Shown here in pieces: positions 21,901 through 31,830 of a stretch of 64,000 nucleotides of DNA. The notes beneath the pieces are model-generated. The model was not told the DNA's origin. It ran no database searches and saw nothing but the letters and a program-made list of their open reading frames with translations. The stretch comes from Ailurus styani. Lineage: Eukaryota > Chordata > Mammalia > Carnivora > Ailuridae. The DNA lies in assembly GCA_002007465.1 (NCBI GenBank), contig LNAC01000769.1, positions 322,260 to 386,259 of the forward strand, in the 5' to 3' direction. A program made the translations under genes and the position numbers. Position 1 is the stretch's first letter. Every line of letters begins with the position of its first letter.

Positions 21901-23873
21901 GGGGTCAATCTTGACCTTTGCGTTTTTACAGTATTCACAGATCCTTGACACTCAAATATTTGTTGAGGGAAAAAGTAAAAGAAAGAAGGAGGCAGGCAAG
22001 TTTGGGTTGGTTAAGATCAAGGATCGAAGCACTTGCTAGTTCTCCGCAAAGTTGAGACCTAGGCCGTGTTTTGTTTCCATCTCCTTTATGAAGCTGTCTG
22101 TACTACTTTGGGAAAAGGAGTGGTGGTCCTCACTGGTCCCACGGAACATATCATGACAGGCCCACTCTCCCATCTTACTTCCCCAGCTCACTTTCCCAGC
22201 CTTACTGACTCACGAACTCAGGGCTGGCAAATGTGGGTTAACAGGGGGTGACATGAAGTAATAATCTAGCTCACCATGCAGTGCTCCCAGGCTCGAGGTA
22301 ATGTCTGCTCTAAGAAGCTTGTTCTTCCCACAGCCCAGCCTCTCCCCGTGATTCAGGGGCGGCCTCCCAACCTTCTAAGACATCTGGACTCCGTGACATC
22401 TAGGTCTAAAAAACCAAAGCACGACAGAGACGACATGTCTCCTTGGCCAACTCAAGGCTCATTTACTGGGGGTCTGGGGTTTCCATTGTTTTCCGCTGAG
22501 AGGACTCAAACATTCTCTTAAGTAACCCGCACCGAGAAAGATCTTTCTGAAAGGGGAATTTGTCTACCAACGGTAGGATAAGCTATCCGAAGAATATCAT
22601 TTATACAAGACAAACACACGTGACGTGAATTCCCGACTGATTATTTCCCCCAAGGAGGCAGAAATGGATTCTCAGCGTGGGGAGTGAAAAAAATCTTAGC
22701 TATTACGATGGTTCGTGGACCTTTAAAGGGTCATGGTGCATAAATAGACACCCAGATGCTAAAATGTCTTGGGGAGGGACGATTAGAAGAAGCCTAAAAA
22801 GGTTCCTTGTGGGGGAGGGGTGATGATGAAAACCAGGAACAGGATCGCCGTTAAGGGAGGTCATTCTGGTCACCGTGTTTCCAGGCCCCGCTCACATCGA
22901 GGCTTCTCTAGGATGCTTTCCTCTCTCCTGCAGGCTGCAGTGATCTCTTCGGAATCCGACTGAAGCCCCCTGAAGGAGATCAGAGGGGTGCATTCCGGGG
23001 AGGGCCTGTGGGGCAGACTGTGGGCCCTGGAGAGGCTCGCCGGCTGCAGTGCCGCCACGGGCTGTTGTTCAGGGGTGCTCCCCAGCCGCTCTGGGTCAAG
23101 TGCAGAGGCAGGAGCTTGTGGGGCCTCCAGCCAACATCAACCCAACCAGCAGCAGGGGGATCCTAAGTGAGATCTGGAAATTGTGATCAGGGGCCGACAG
23201 AAGCTTGTGAGAACCCACCAGGGCCTTCACCACGAAGCACCTTTGGGTGTTTTCATTTCTTTCATGTTGGTCTGTTGGTTGACTTCAACAAAGAGCTCGG
23301 GAACATTCTTTCATTTGGTTCGGAGTGAAAAACAGGAAACGAAGTCTGATGCCTCATCTTGTCTTTATGAAGTTATGTCTTCTAGATGACTTGCCTGGTG
23401 GGCTGGCCATCAGGTTCCCAGCATTGCCAGATTTCCCTAGCGCCAGCAACTTGATCAAGTTCATCACTCCGTTCTCTGACCCCAGTAACTAGGAATCAGG
23501 GCTAACCAAGGATATGTAAAAAAAGGAGGGTCTAATATGCAGAACCAAAGAAATGAAAAGCTTATTTATCTGTATCAGATCCATGTATCTGAGCAAGTGA
23601 CCCATCAGGGGCAAAATTTCCTGACCAAGGTGAAAGAAGGCAATCTAGAATTAAAGGAAGCATGGCCCAGGCTGGGAATGTCAGCCGGATATGCTCCTTG
23701 TGACAGCCGCCATCACGCCTGATCCACCAGTCAATTCTCAGAATTTGAAAGGAAAATGACACTATTTGGGGGTTATGGGAAAGACAGTGGACAGACATCT
23801 CACTTTACCACAGGGAGCGCTTCTCTACCTCAGAGCAGTCTGCTAGGGACAGTCGGTGGGATATAGTTGATTT
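18931..23873. other. Long unique region
   Basis: About 5 kb with few recognised repeats. 19700-19890 ends 'AAAAAGTTAGGAACCATTGC', which may be the terminal repeat of a hAT-like element (weak). The segment around 22870-23170 is GC-richer with a pyrimidine tract plus AG at 22933 but no good donor. No gene is called. Confidence 0.35.
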
Positions 23874-23888
23874 CATGTATCTGATTTT

Positions 23889-24087
23889 TTATTTATTTTT
23901 AAAAGATTTTATTTATTTGACATAGAGAGAGAGATTACAAGTAGACAGAGAGGCGGGCAGAGAGAGAGAGGTGGAAGCCGGCTCCCCGCTGAGCGGAGAG
24001 CCTGATGCGGGGCTCGATCCCAGGATCCTGAGATCATGACCTGAGCCTAAGGCAGAGGCTTTAACCCACTGAGCCACCCAGGTGCTC
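23889..24087 (-). mobile_element. Carnivore SINE, antisense
   Basis: T/A-rich tail, 'GATTTTATTTATTTGACATA', a GA-rich body, 'GATCATGACCTGAGCCTAAG' and a head ending 'CCACCCAGGTGCTC'. The perfect 15-bp target-site duplication CATGTATCTGATTTT is at 23874-23888 and 24088-24102. Confidence 0.94.
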
Positions 24088-24146
24088 CATGTATCTGATT
24101 TTAATGGAATGCAAACAAGCCTGTTAATTACTCATCCTCTTTATTT

Positions 24147-24360
24147 TTAAAAAATGTCTATATTTTTATTTTTTTAAAGATTTTATGTATTTATTTGACA
24201 GAGAGAGACACAGCGAGAGAGGGAACACAAGCAGGGGGAGGGAGAGGGAGAAACAGACTCCCCGCTGAGTATGGAGCCCCATGTGGGGCTCGATCCCAGG
24301 ACCCTGGGATCATGACCTGAGCCGAAGGCAGACACTTAACGACTAAGCCACCAGGTGCCC
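24147..24360 (-). mobile_element. Carnivore SINE, antisense
   Basis: Same architecture as its neighbour 60 bases upstream, but with a different body (ACACAAGCAGGGGGAGGGAG), so it is an independent insertion. A degraded target-site duplication (TACTCATCCTC near 24130, TACTCGTCCCC at 24361) can be read. Confidence 0.9.
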
Positions 24361-25504
24361 CTACTCGTCCCCTTAAAATGGTTAGTACAGTATCTAGTGT
24401 ATGTTTTAAAAATTCATTTAACAGTACGGTATTTTAATAATGGGGGGAATGGGCAAAACGAGCTAAGGGGAGTGGGAGAGCGAGGCTCCAGGCTAGAGCG
24501 AGTGAGTCACGTGACGAAAGGACAACGGAGGGAGTATAGTCAGTGGTATTGTGATAGTGTTGTATGGGGACAGGTGGCAGCCACGCTTGTGGGGAGCCGA
24601 GCACAACATAAGCAAATTTAAAAAAGAAAAATATGTTATTTAATTTCTAAAACATCAAACATCCTAAAGAACAAAAAATGGATTTGACTTACAAATCTCC
24701 TTGAATACGTATGAAACTAAACTAATAAAAATCACTAGTGAGGATGAGAGGCTGTAAGACTAAGTTAAAGTGTGTGCACATGTGTGTGCACGCACACGCA
24801 TGCACAGAAGATGAAGCATCATTCAATACAGTAACAAACAAATGATTCCCTTAAAGAGAATTGCTAAAGTTCACCAAGAGCAATGGAATCTTCACGGTTT
24901 TGAAATGAATCAAGTCTCTTGGCACAATGCTAATTTGCATAAATGTGCACCACCACCCCTCACCCCTGTAAGGCTAACTCTAAGGACATTTGGCTTTCTG
25001 AATGGGCTAAACAGATCTGTTGCATATTTCATATTTGGTGGGTATGTCCTTTCTTCAATATTTGATTTAAAAAAATCCTCTTTATATGGCCTCATGGTAG
25101 GCATGACAAGACTGTCGTTGAAGGTCTTGGTCCTAGGTCATTGCCTGGGGCGCTCATAGTGACTGCAGCCATCCGCTGTGCAGCTGCAGCCCTTGCTGCT
25201 TCGTGCAGCAGCTCACAAACCAGGCGTGATGCATAATGCATGGATATTGATAAAGCACTGTACGCAGAAGCTCTGAGACCGACATGAATAAACGCGATAC
25301 ACTGGAACCGACTTCTCAGTGGAATCGTCCAGATAAAGACCTATTCCACAACTGCCTGCAGAGAGAACCTGAGAGCCCATTGTTCCCTTCCAGATATGAT
25401 GGCTGGGAGCGCTTGTGACTCCTGCCAGTTCAGAGAGCCTGCAGGAGAGAAGGCTGTGATAAGGGGAGGCCCATCCCAGGAGAGAAGGCCATGCTTGGCC
25501 CGGG
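24361..25504. other. Unique sequence
   Basis: No dispersed repeat recognised beyond a short CA/GT-rich patch at 24770-24805. No gene signals. Confidence 0.35.
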
Positions 25505-25630
25505 TGTAGGGTGAGCCATCTGAGCCCGGAATCAGCAGGCTGGGCTCTAGGTGGGTCACCAGGAAGGAGCTCTCTGATCTTGGGAAAGCCATTTAATTTC
25601 TTTGGATCTCATTTTCTTGGACCAAACTGA
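25505..25630 (+). mobile_element. Possible MIR core fragment, sense
   Basis: 'TGATCTTGGGAAAGCCATTT' followed by 'TTTCTTTGGATCTCATTTTC' parallels the MIR core 'GACCTTGGGCAAGTTACTTA...CCTCAGTTTCCTC'. Strongly diverged. Confidence 0.4.
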
Positions 25631-25697
25631 GACATTTGGTTTAGATCTCCAAAACCGAACTCTCAATAATCCTGTAATCCCTTTCTCTTGTTCTTAG

Positions 25698-25850
25698 AAA
25701 GCAAAATGGTGAGCAGCCGGTTGCCTGTCTATAGGCGGCTGGCACCCTGTAACAGAGCTGCCCGGTGCATAGTTGTCCATGGGGTCCAGTTGTGCCAGCA
25801 TCCTGGCGGCTCAGAGCTCCTTCCCTCCAGTAGCTTCTTCAAGAGAAAAG
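25698..25850 (+). other. Exon-like segment (153 bp), unassigned
   Basis: A pyrimidine-rich tract 'CCCTTTCTCTTGTTCTTAG' ends in AG at 25696-25697. At 25851 the donor-like AAAAG|GTGAGA follows. Between them one frame is open throughout and would be used in phase 1 at both ends (153 bp = 51 codons). An internal ATG at 25706 begins MVSSRLPVYRRLAPC. I recognise no domain. It could be an alternative coding exon, a noncoding RNA exon or a chance pairing of splice-like sites. Confidence 0.22.
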
Positions 25851-26025
25851 GTGAGACCTCTAGTCCTCGACACGACTGGGCGTTTCCTGGATTCTTTCTG
25901 TTGCCGCATGTACTTATAGGAATGTGTATAATTATTTCATCATGTGATGCATTTGAAACTATGCCAGGATCAGGATATATCTGAACCTGAGCCAGAGTTC
26001 CTCTCTTAGAGAATTAAATTTTTTT

Positions 26026-26120
26026 TATCGGGCTCTCTGCTCAGCAGGGAGCCTGCTTCCCCCTCTCTCTCTACCTGCCTCTCTGCCTCCTTGTGATCTC
26101 TCTCCCGCTGTGAAATATAA
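26026..26120 (+). mobile_element. 5'-truncated carnivore SINE, sense half of a tail-to-tail composite
   Basis: Begins mid-element at 'TCGGGCTCTCTGCTCAGCAG' and runs through the CT-rich body, 'CTCCTTGTGATCTCTCTCCC' and the A-rich tail. The head is missing. Its A-tail directly meets the T-tail of the next SINE. Confidence 0.9.
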
Positions 26121-26336
26121 AAAAAAAAATCTTAAAAAAAATTTTTTTAAGATTTTATTTGTTTATTTGACACACAGGGAGAGATCACAAGCAGGCAGAG
26201 AGGCAGGCAGAGAGAGAGGAGGAAGCAGGCTCCTTGCTGAGCAGAGAGCCCGGTGCGGGGCTCCATCCCAGGACCCTGAGATCATGACCTGAGCTGAAGG
26301 CAGAGGCTTTAACCCACTAAGCCACCCAGGTGCCCC
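26121..26336 (-). mobile_element. Carnivore SINE, antisense half of a tail-to-tail composite
   Basis: Full-length antisense SINE from T-tail to a head ending 'CCACCCAGGTGCCCC'. The pair 26026-26336 as a whole lies between a direct repeat GAGAATTAAATTTTTT at 26009-26024 and 26337-26352. So one target-site duplication encloses both SINEs. Confidence 0.92.
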
Positions 26337-26352
26337 GAGAATTAAATTTTTT

Positions 26353-28561
26353 GTGATGTTCTTCTGCTGCCTTGGATAATCTCTGCCTCCCTCAATAGTG
26401 CTTCTTGGATTAGTAAACCACTCCATTTTTATATACATTGAGTTGGAAATTTGGAAGTCGCCATTTATTCAGTTGGTCTCCAAACGAGGTCCATGGTGAA
26501 GGGGAAAAAAAATGGAACAAAAGTCTCCTGAACTATAATTGAATTTTCTCTAAGTTTTCTAACCACCATTATGTGGGATTGAGCACTATAAAAACTTATA
26601 AATTTTAGCTATGCTGCAGTTAAACCAATAGACTAAAACCTAGTTTGAATTATAGCTGTGAAATTGCATTATTCTAGAAGTAATTCCAGTACAAATGTCA
26701 TAAAATAGGATGATATTTTGGGGGGGGAGTTAGGCTCCCCCCACCCCGCAATTTCCTTTCTGATGGTCTTATGACATCTTAGGGCAATTCAAAGCCGATT
26801 TACAACTGATAAGATGCATTAGTCAAATGTTTATTCATCTGCCAAATTTGGTATCGATTGAAAGTGTTTTACATTTCCTGTTTATCAATAGTTTTAGGTT
26901 TCTTCCTGGCCTGGGCTTCTGGGCTGTGCTCTTGCTTTGTTCCTGCTTGTCACCTCCATTGATCGATCAAGTATTAGTATTAGTTCCAGTTGATTGTTTT
27001 TCATTAAGTCTTCCTTTAGAATCGTCCAGAGAAAGTTAACTCCTATATGCTGTGTATTTCAGATACTTTGTTTGAATCCCATGAAACCCAGAAATGAAGC
27101 TTCATTATTTTCAGGGAGAAGAATGGATCTCAAACATGTGACCTGAAGCCACCCAGAGAGCAAGGAGCACCTGCTAACTTGAAAAGGGACAGAATAATGT
27201 AAGGGCTCACAGGTAAGTCAAACACCGGATTGCATCATAGAGAGACTCCTCAAAACGTCTTGACCTTACATTAGCACTTTGCTAGATGCAGTATGCAAAT
27301 GTTGTTGTGTGTTCTCCAAAGCTGAGACCCTGCCCTTTGGGTGCTTAACGGTAAAAGCCCATCTTCTAATACTTACTGTAGCTGAAATTCAGTGCAAGGC
27401 TCAGGGAAAGAGAATTCTTAAGCAGTAACCCAATCCATCCATCTGGAGATGATCATCTCTGCATGACAGACATTGAATCACTTTCTTGCCAATTAGGTAG
27501 AGCTCCTTTTGAATATAAAAATTCTGTAGGTACAGGTTTAGTGCATTTGTGCTGCTAATGTATATATCTATGCTGATGACGAGTACCTATTCCCCTTGTT
27601 TGGGTTTCTAGAGAGCTCCCCACCAAGGGTGGGAGTTTGAGGAAGTAGTCTGGACCCCCTCTCCCTGCTGACGGGCTCCTGGGAAGGCGCATCTCCGAGG
27701 ACGGGAGCTGGATAGCCATTGTCTGTGTCTGTGCCATTTGAGTGGGGGAGGGCAGAGTCCAAGGGCTCTACTTGTACCTGGAAAGTTCTCTGGCTCTGGT
27801 GCTGTGGCTGGTACCAGCTCTCCTGCTTCCTGTTTCCTGCTGCTCAGGGTTTTCCGTGGAGGAGACACCTTCTCTCTCATTCTCACACTTTCTCTGTGCA
27901 GTGATGAGCGTCTGGGGTAGGTCTGTGGTCCTGCACCTCCCTGAGTAAGTCTCAGGGTCTAGCACAGGAGGGAGAAGCCTCACTGGAGCCTCAGATCCAA
28001 TTGCACTCCAATCCTGTTGTAGGTGAGGACCTGATTCCTCGATCCCATGGTGGCCATTTCCCCCTCTGCTTTTAATCTACAGGTAAGAAGGAGTGAGCAT
28101 TAGGATCCCCACTCCATCCCAGGCTCCAAAGGATCAGTTTATTGTCTGGAGATCCCAGGAGGGCCAGCAACTGTACTTGGCTCTTCTGAGTAACCCACTC
28201 TCCAGGTGACAGGATGAGCAAGTGGTCTTGCCTGAAGCAGTACTTTGGGGAGAGCCTAAATGAGTGCCAACACTCAGGGGGTTTCCAAGCAGGGTCGTGG
28301 AATCAGAGATGGCTTGGAGGTGAGAACAGCATCACCAGACAGACATACAGCAATTGCCCGATGATAAACACCCACATGCTTCTGGGTCATGTCAATGTTT
28401 GGCCTTCCTTTGGTTCTCAAAACCAACCCAGGCCAGGTTCCTGATGACCCCCAATCTTTCATTTGATGCTTCCCTTTCTCCCTTTCCACCTACCTGTCTC
28501 CTCTTTCAAACAAGGGCGTGGCCATTCACTTTAAGAACAGTAGGTTAAGGAATATCTTGGA
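26353..28561. other. Unique sequence
   Basis: No interspersed repeat recognised. 27555-27985 has several overlapping chance frames on both strands. It also has a strong pyrimidine tract plus AG at 27901 with GTAAGT at 27945 (see findings). Confidence 0.35.
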
Positions 28562-28573
28562 AATAATTTTTTT

Positions 28574-28778
28574 TGTTTTAATTATTTATTTTTAAAGGTT
28601 TTATTTATTTGTCAGAGAGAGAGAGAGACAAGCAGAGGGAGCAGCAGGCAAAGGGAGAAGCAGGCTCCCCGCTGAGTAGGGAGCCCGATGCGGGGCTTGA
28701 TCCCAGGACCCTGAGATCATGACCTGAGCCGAAGCCGAAGGCAGAGGCTTAGCCCACTGAGCCACCCAGGCACCCAAT
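28574..28778 (-). mobile_element. Carnivore SINE, antisense
   Basis: T-rich tail, 'GGTTTTATTTATTTGTCAGA', a GA-rich body, 'GATCATGACCTGAGCCGAAG' with a duplicated GCCGAA, and a head ending 'CCACCCAGGCACCC'. Target-site duplication AATAATTTTTTT is at 28562-28573 and 28779-28790. Confidence 0.93.
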
Positions 28779-28839
28779 AATAATTTTTTTAAAACCATAT
28801 AAATTTGAAATTGCTTATTAATGATCACAGTGAGCACAT

Positions 28840-28970
28840 AAAGGGGATAGATATATAAATACATGTATGTATGTGTTTGCGTGTCTGTTACACATGACAG
28901 ATGAAATATACATGGATATTTATATGCAAATATATGCATATGATGTATATATAGACATATGTATGTGTGT
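28840..28970. repeat. Imperfect (ATGT)n/(ATAT)n simple-repeat region
   Basis: Alternating TATGTATGTGT, TATATGCATA and TGTATATATAG stretches form a purine-pyrimidine-alternating low-complexity patch. Confidence 0.6.
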
Positions 28971-29096
28971 ATAAGGCTTTTTTAAAACAAAATCTTGAAG
29001 ATACCCATCCTTTGCTATTTATGGCCCCTGTCAAATTTTAAACACATCTGAAATTTTAGAAGAATATGTATCATCTCTTTGGAAAGTTCATGGTAC

Positions 29097-29142
29097 TTAT
29101 TCATTCATTCATTCATTCATTCATTCATTCATTCATTCATTT
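29097..29142. repeat. (TTCA)n microsatellite, about 11 units
   Basis: Uninterrupted TTCA tetranucleotide tandem ending in TTTTCTGG. Such tracts are commonly polymorphic. Confidence 0.97.
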
Positions 29143-30569
29143 TCTGGTGGAACAAAGGTTTACTAAATAATTTGAAGCCAACAATTGAGGTAACAGTCTG
29201 TAGGATTTCAAAGGAATCCAGTCTTTTGGAATGTCTGGGCTTGCGTGATGTAATCACAAATCTTTCCTTAGGTGGCATACCTTGGCATGTTTTAGAGTAT
29301 TTTCCATGGAAAACAGAAATTTTCTGTAGTCAGATAACTTTGGGGAATATTGTGTTAAAGTTAAATAGGTTTCTTTGCAGTAGGACTAGTCAGGACTAGG
29401 CTCTGTCCTTTAACAAACTAGAATATATTATGGATTTCTAATGCAGGATAATAGTGGCAGAATGGAAATTATCATTCCCCCCAAATATATCGGGCTATAG
29501 AACCCTTTCTTCAAGGTGTATCTAATCAGACTAGTGTTTCATACAAGAAACTTGGGGAAATGCATCTTTAAATTCATCTGAAAAATCCTGATCTTCCCCC
29601 TCGAAAATATTACCTTACCCGTATTTTTAGCTGTCGTCTGTTTTTCTTATGGCATATTTTTGCTGACTTACTTTTTAGATGTGAATTTGTCTTGTCTCTC
29701 TTGCTTAATCTCTTTCCTTTATGTCCCACCAGACTGCCCACTTGGTGGGGACAGGGCTGTGGCTCACTTTTCTGTGTCTCTTCCTCCTTTGCACCCTCCC
29801 CTGGCATAGCGTTTTTCTTGAAAGAGACATCGAATTTGTTGAATTGACATAGGCCTCTACACTTGATTTCTCTTAGTTTATTTTTTGCTGAAAACCATGT
29901 CCCCCAAGACCCCCCACCTAACTTTCTTAAAACAAAAAGGAAAGGGTGGTTGTACTTGTTAGGAGATTTCAAGGAAAAGTGGCCACAAATAAATTATTCA
30001 TGTTGGAGAGAGAAATGTAGCAATTATCTTATTAATAGCAGTGTTGTGAGAAACCAGCCTGCAGACAGCCCCTGAGCCATGGTTCACGTGCCAGGAGCTG
30101 CAATTCTGCCACGGTGGGCGGCCATCTTTCCTTATCTGAGCAGGTCAGATTCTGATCATGAGCCCCCACCTTCTTGATTCTCCACAGATTTCAGGCCCTT
30201 GGACAACAGTGGCAGAGAGGGCCATTGTGTGGCTAAGGACGCAGATGTCCAAACACAGAGCACATATCCTATTCACCAACACCCATCAACTGGGAACTCT
30301 TGTCTCCTTAGAACATGGTTAAAGAAATGCCTTTTGAGACAATTTATGCCCAACCATTGCTTGTCCTAGTATGTCGTAACATTCCTAGACACCAACAAAA
30401 CAAGATAAAATGAAAATAAAAAACAAAAAATGAAAAAAGTAAAATATTTTTTTTACTTACTGTATACATTAAAGGTTAGCCAACAACCCAAACTCTAAAA
30501 GGTGTCATCTTTAAAAATAAAGAAAGATTTGTCTTGTGATACTGTGACATAATAAGAAATATATACTTG
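29143..30569. other. Unique sequence; possible L2 3' end at 29640-29815
   Basis: 'TTATGTCCCACCAGACTGCC', 'CTTGGTGGGGACAGGGCTGT' and 'CCCTCCCCTGGCATAG' echo the L2 3' terminus in sense orientation, weakly. The rest is unrecognised. 30390-30450 is an A-rich tract. Confidence 0.35.
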
Positions 30570-31300
30570 TCCCTAGTTCTTGCCATAGACCTCCTAACAC
30601 CCCTAGAATTTCCCTGTAGAAGTGAGAGGAGCATTTTCTGTTACTCATCCTAAAGTCCTTTCAATCATATTTGAATTTATGCTAATTAGGTGACTATGGA
30701 AGGAGGGGGATGGTTGCCAGAGATGTCAACCCTGTGATTAGAGGGGTGAGATTTTCAACCCCAGCCCTGACCTCCAGGTTGGGAAGAGGGGCTGGAGATT
30801 AAGCTAATTACCAATGGCTAATGATTTAATCAACCATACCTACATAGTGGAACCTCCACAAAAATCCTAACCAACAGGATTCAGAAAGCTTCTAGGTTGG
30901 TGAACACATCGAAGCGCGGGGCGGGGGGTGAGTGGCATGCCCAGAGAGGGCATGGAAGTCTCTCTCTCAGCTTCCCTCTTATACGTCGCCCTGTGCATCT
31001 CTTCCATTTGTATTCTTTATAATAAACCCCCAGATAGTAAGTAAAACACTCTGAATTCTGTCAGCTGTTCCTAGCAAATTATTGAACCTGAGAAGGGGGT
31101 CATAGGAACCCTTCATTTATAGCCAGTGAGTTGGTCGTAAATACCAGAGGCCAAGACTTTCGGTTGGTGTCCAAAGTAGGGGGCAGTTTTGTGGGACTCA
31201 GCCCTTAAATCTGTGGGGTCTGTGCTAATGTCAGGGAGCTAGTATCAGCCTTTCCTGGTGCGTAAAACCTACGTATTGAGGTCAGGAGTGTTGCGGGTAG
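30570..31300 (+). mobile_element. ERV-type solo LTR, copy A of a family shared with 47640-48930
   Basis: Motif order: 'TCCCTAGTTCTTGCCATAGA', 'TTGAATTTATGCTAATTAGG', 'GGTTGGTGAACACATCGAAG', 'TGCCCAGAGAGGGCATGGAA', the polyadenylation signal AATAAA at 31021, 'TTATTGAACCTGAGAAGGGG', 'TTATAGCCAGTGAGTTGG' and 'TGTGGGACTCAGCCCTTAAA'. This looks like a mammalian endogenous retrovirus LTR (class III-like impression). No gag, pol or env sequence is attached. Exact ends are not resolved. Confidence 0.6.
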
Positions 31301-31349
31301 CAGACTTTTGAGTCTGTTTTAGCCTAGAGACAGGTTATGATTTTTAACT

Positions 31350-31830
31350 CAGGGTCCGTGTGAGGATATTTTGTGCTACAAGCGACAGAAATGCAACTCA
31401 AATTAATTTCACACTTGTTTCCTATATCCGGGGTGCCTAGGTTTGAGGGGGACACACAGTGACATTGGGATGCTGTCTCTAGCTTTCGAATCTGCTTCCT
31501 CAAATTTCGTCCTTCTCTGGTAGGTTCTCCATGTGTCGTCAGAGGTGGCTGCGCCTGGGCTCACATCTTCCCAGTGATGAAGCTAGCAATGCATAGACAG
31601 TGTCTCCTTTCTGATGATTCCGGCAAAGTCCCTGTTGGGGGAGGTGGACTGCCTTCCCTGACCTAAGTGGCTGTCTGTCCCCGAAGTAATCAATCACTGT
31701 GGTCAGGGGCTTGTGTTTCTTAGATGGACCAAGCCTGAGTCACGAGTCTTAAATACATTGGTTGGAAAGAGTTTCCCACAAGGGGTTCTGTTACTGGAAG
31801 AAATTGGGAGGAGGGGAAGTGGGGGGTGGA
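31350..31830 (-). mobile_element. Possible ancient repeat, family uncertain
   Basis: 'GCTACAAGCGACAGAAATGC', 'CTCAAATTAATTTCACACTT', 'CAATCACTGTGGTCAGGGGC' and 'GGGGTTCTGTTACTGGAAGA' follow the order of a widespread mammalian repeat that I cannot name. The strand is guessed. Confidence 0.4.

Noticed and set aside
22933..23170. Pyrimidine tract plus CAG at 22933 suggesting a splice acceptor
   Set aside because: No matching good donor downstream (only CCTAAGTGAGA) and no extended frame from the acceptor, so support is weaker than for 25698-25850.
29097..29142. Regular short repeats that could suggest a CRISPR-like array
   Set aside because: It is a plain tetranucleotide microsatellite in a mammalian genome, with no spacers.
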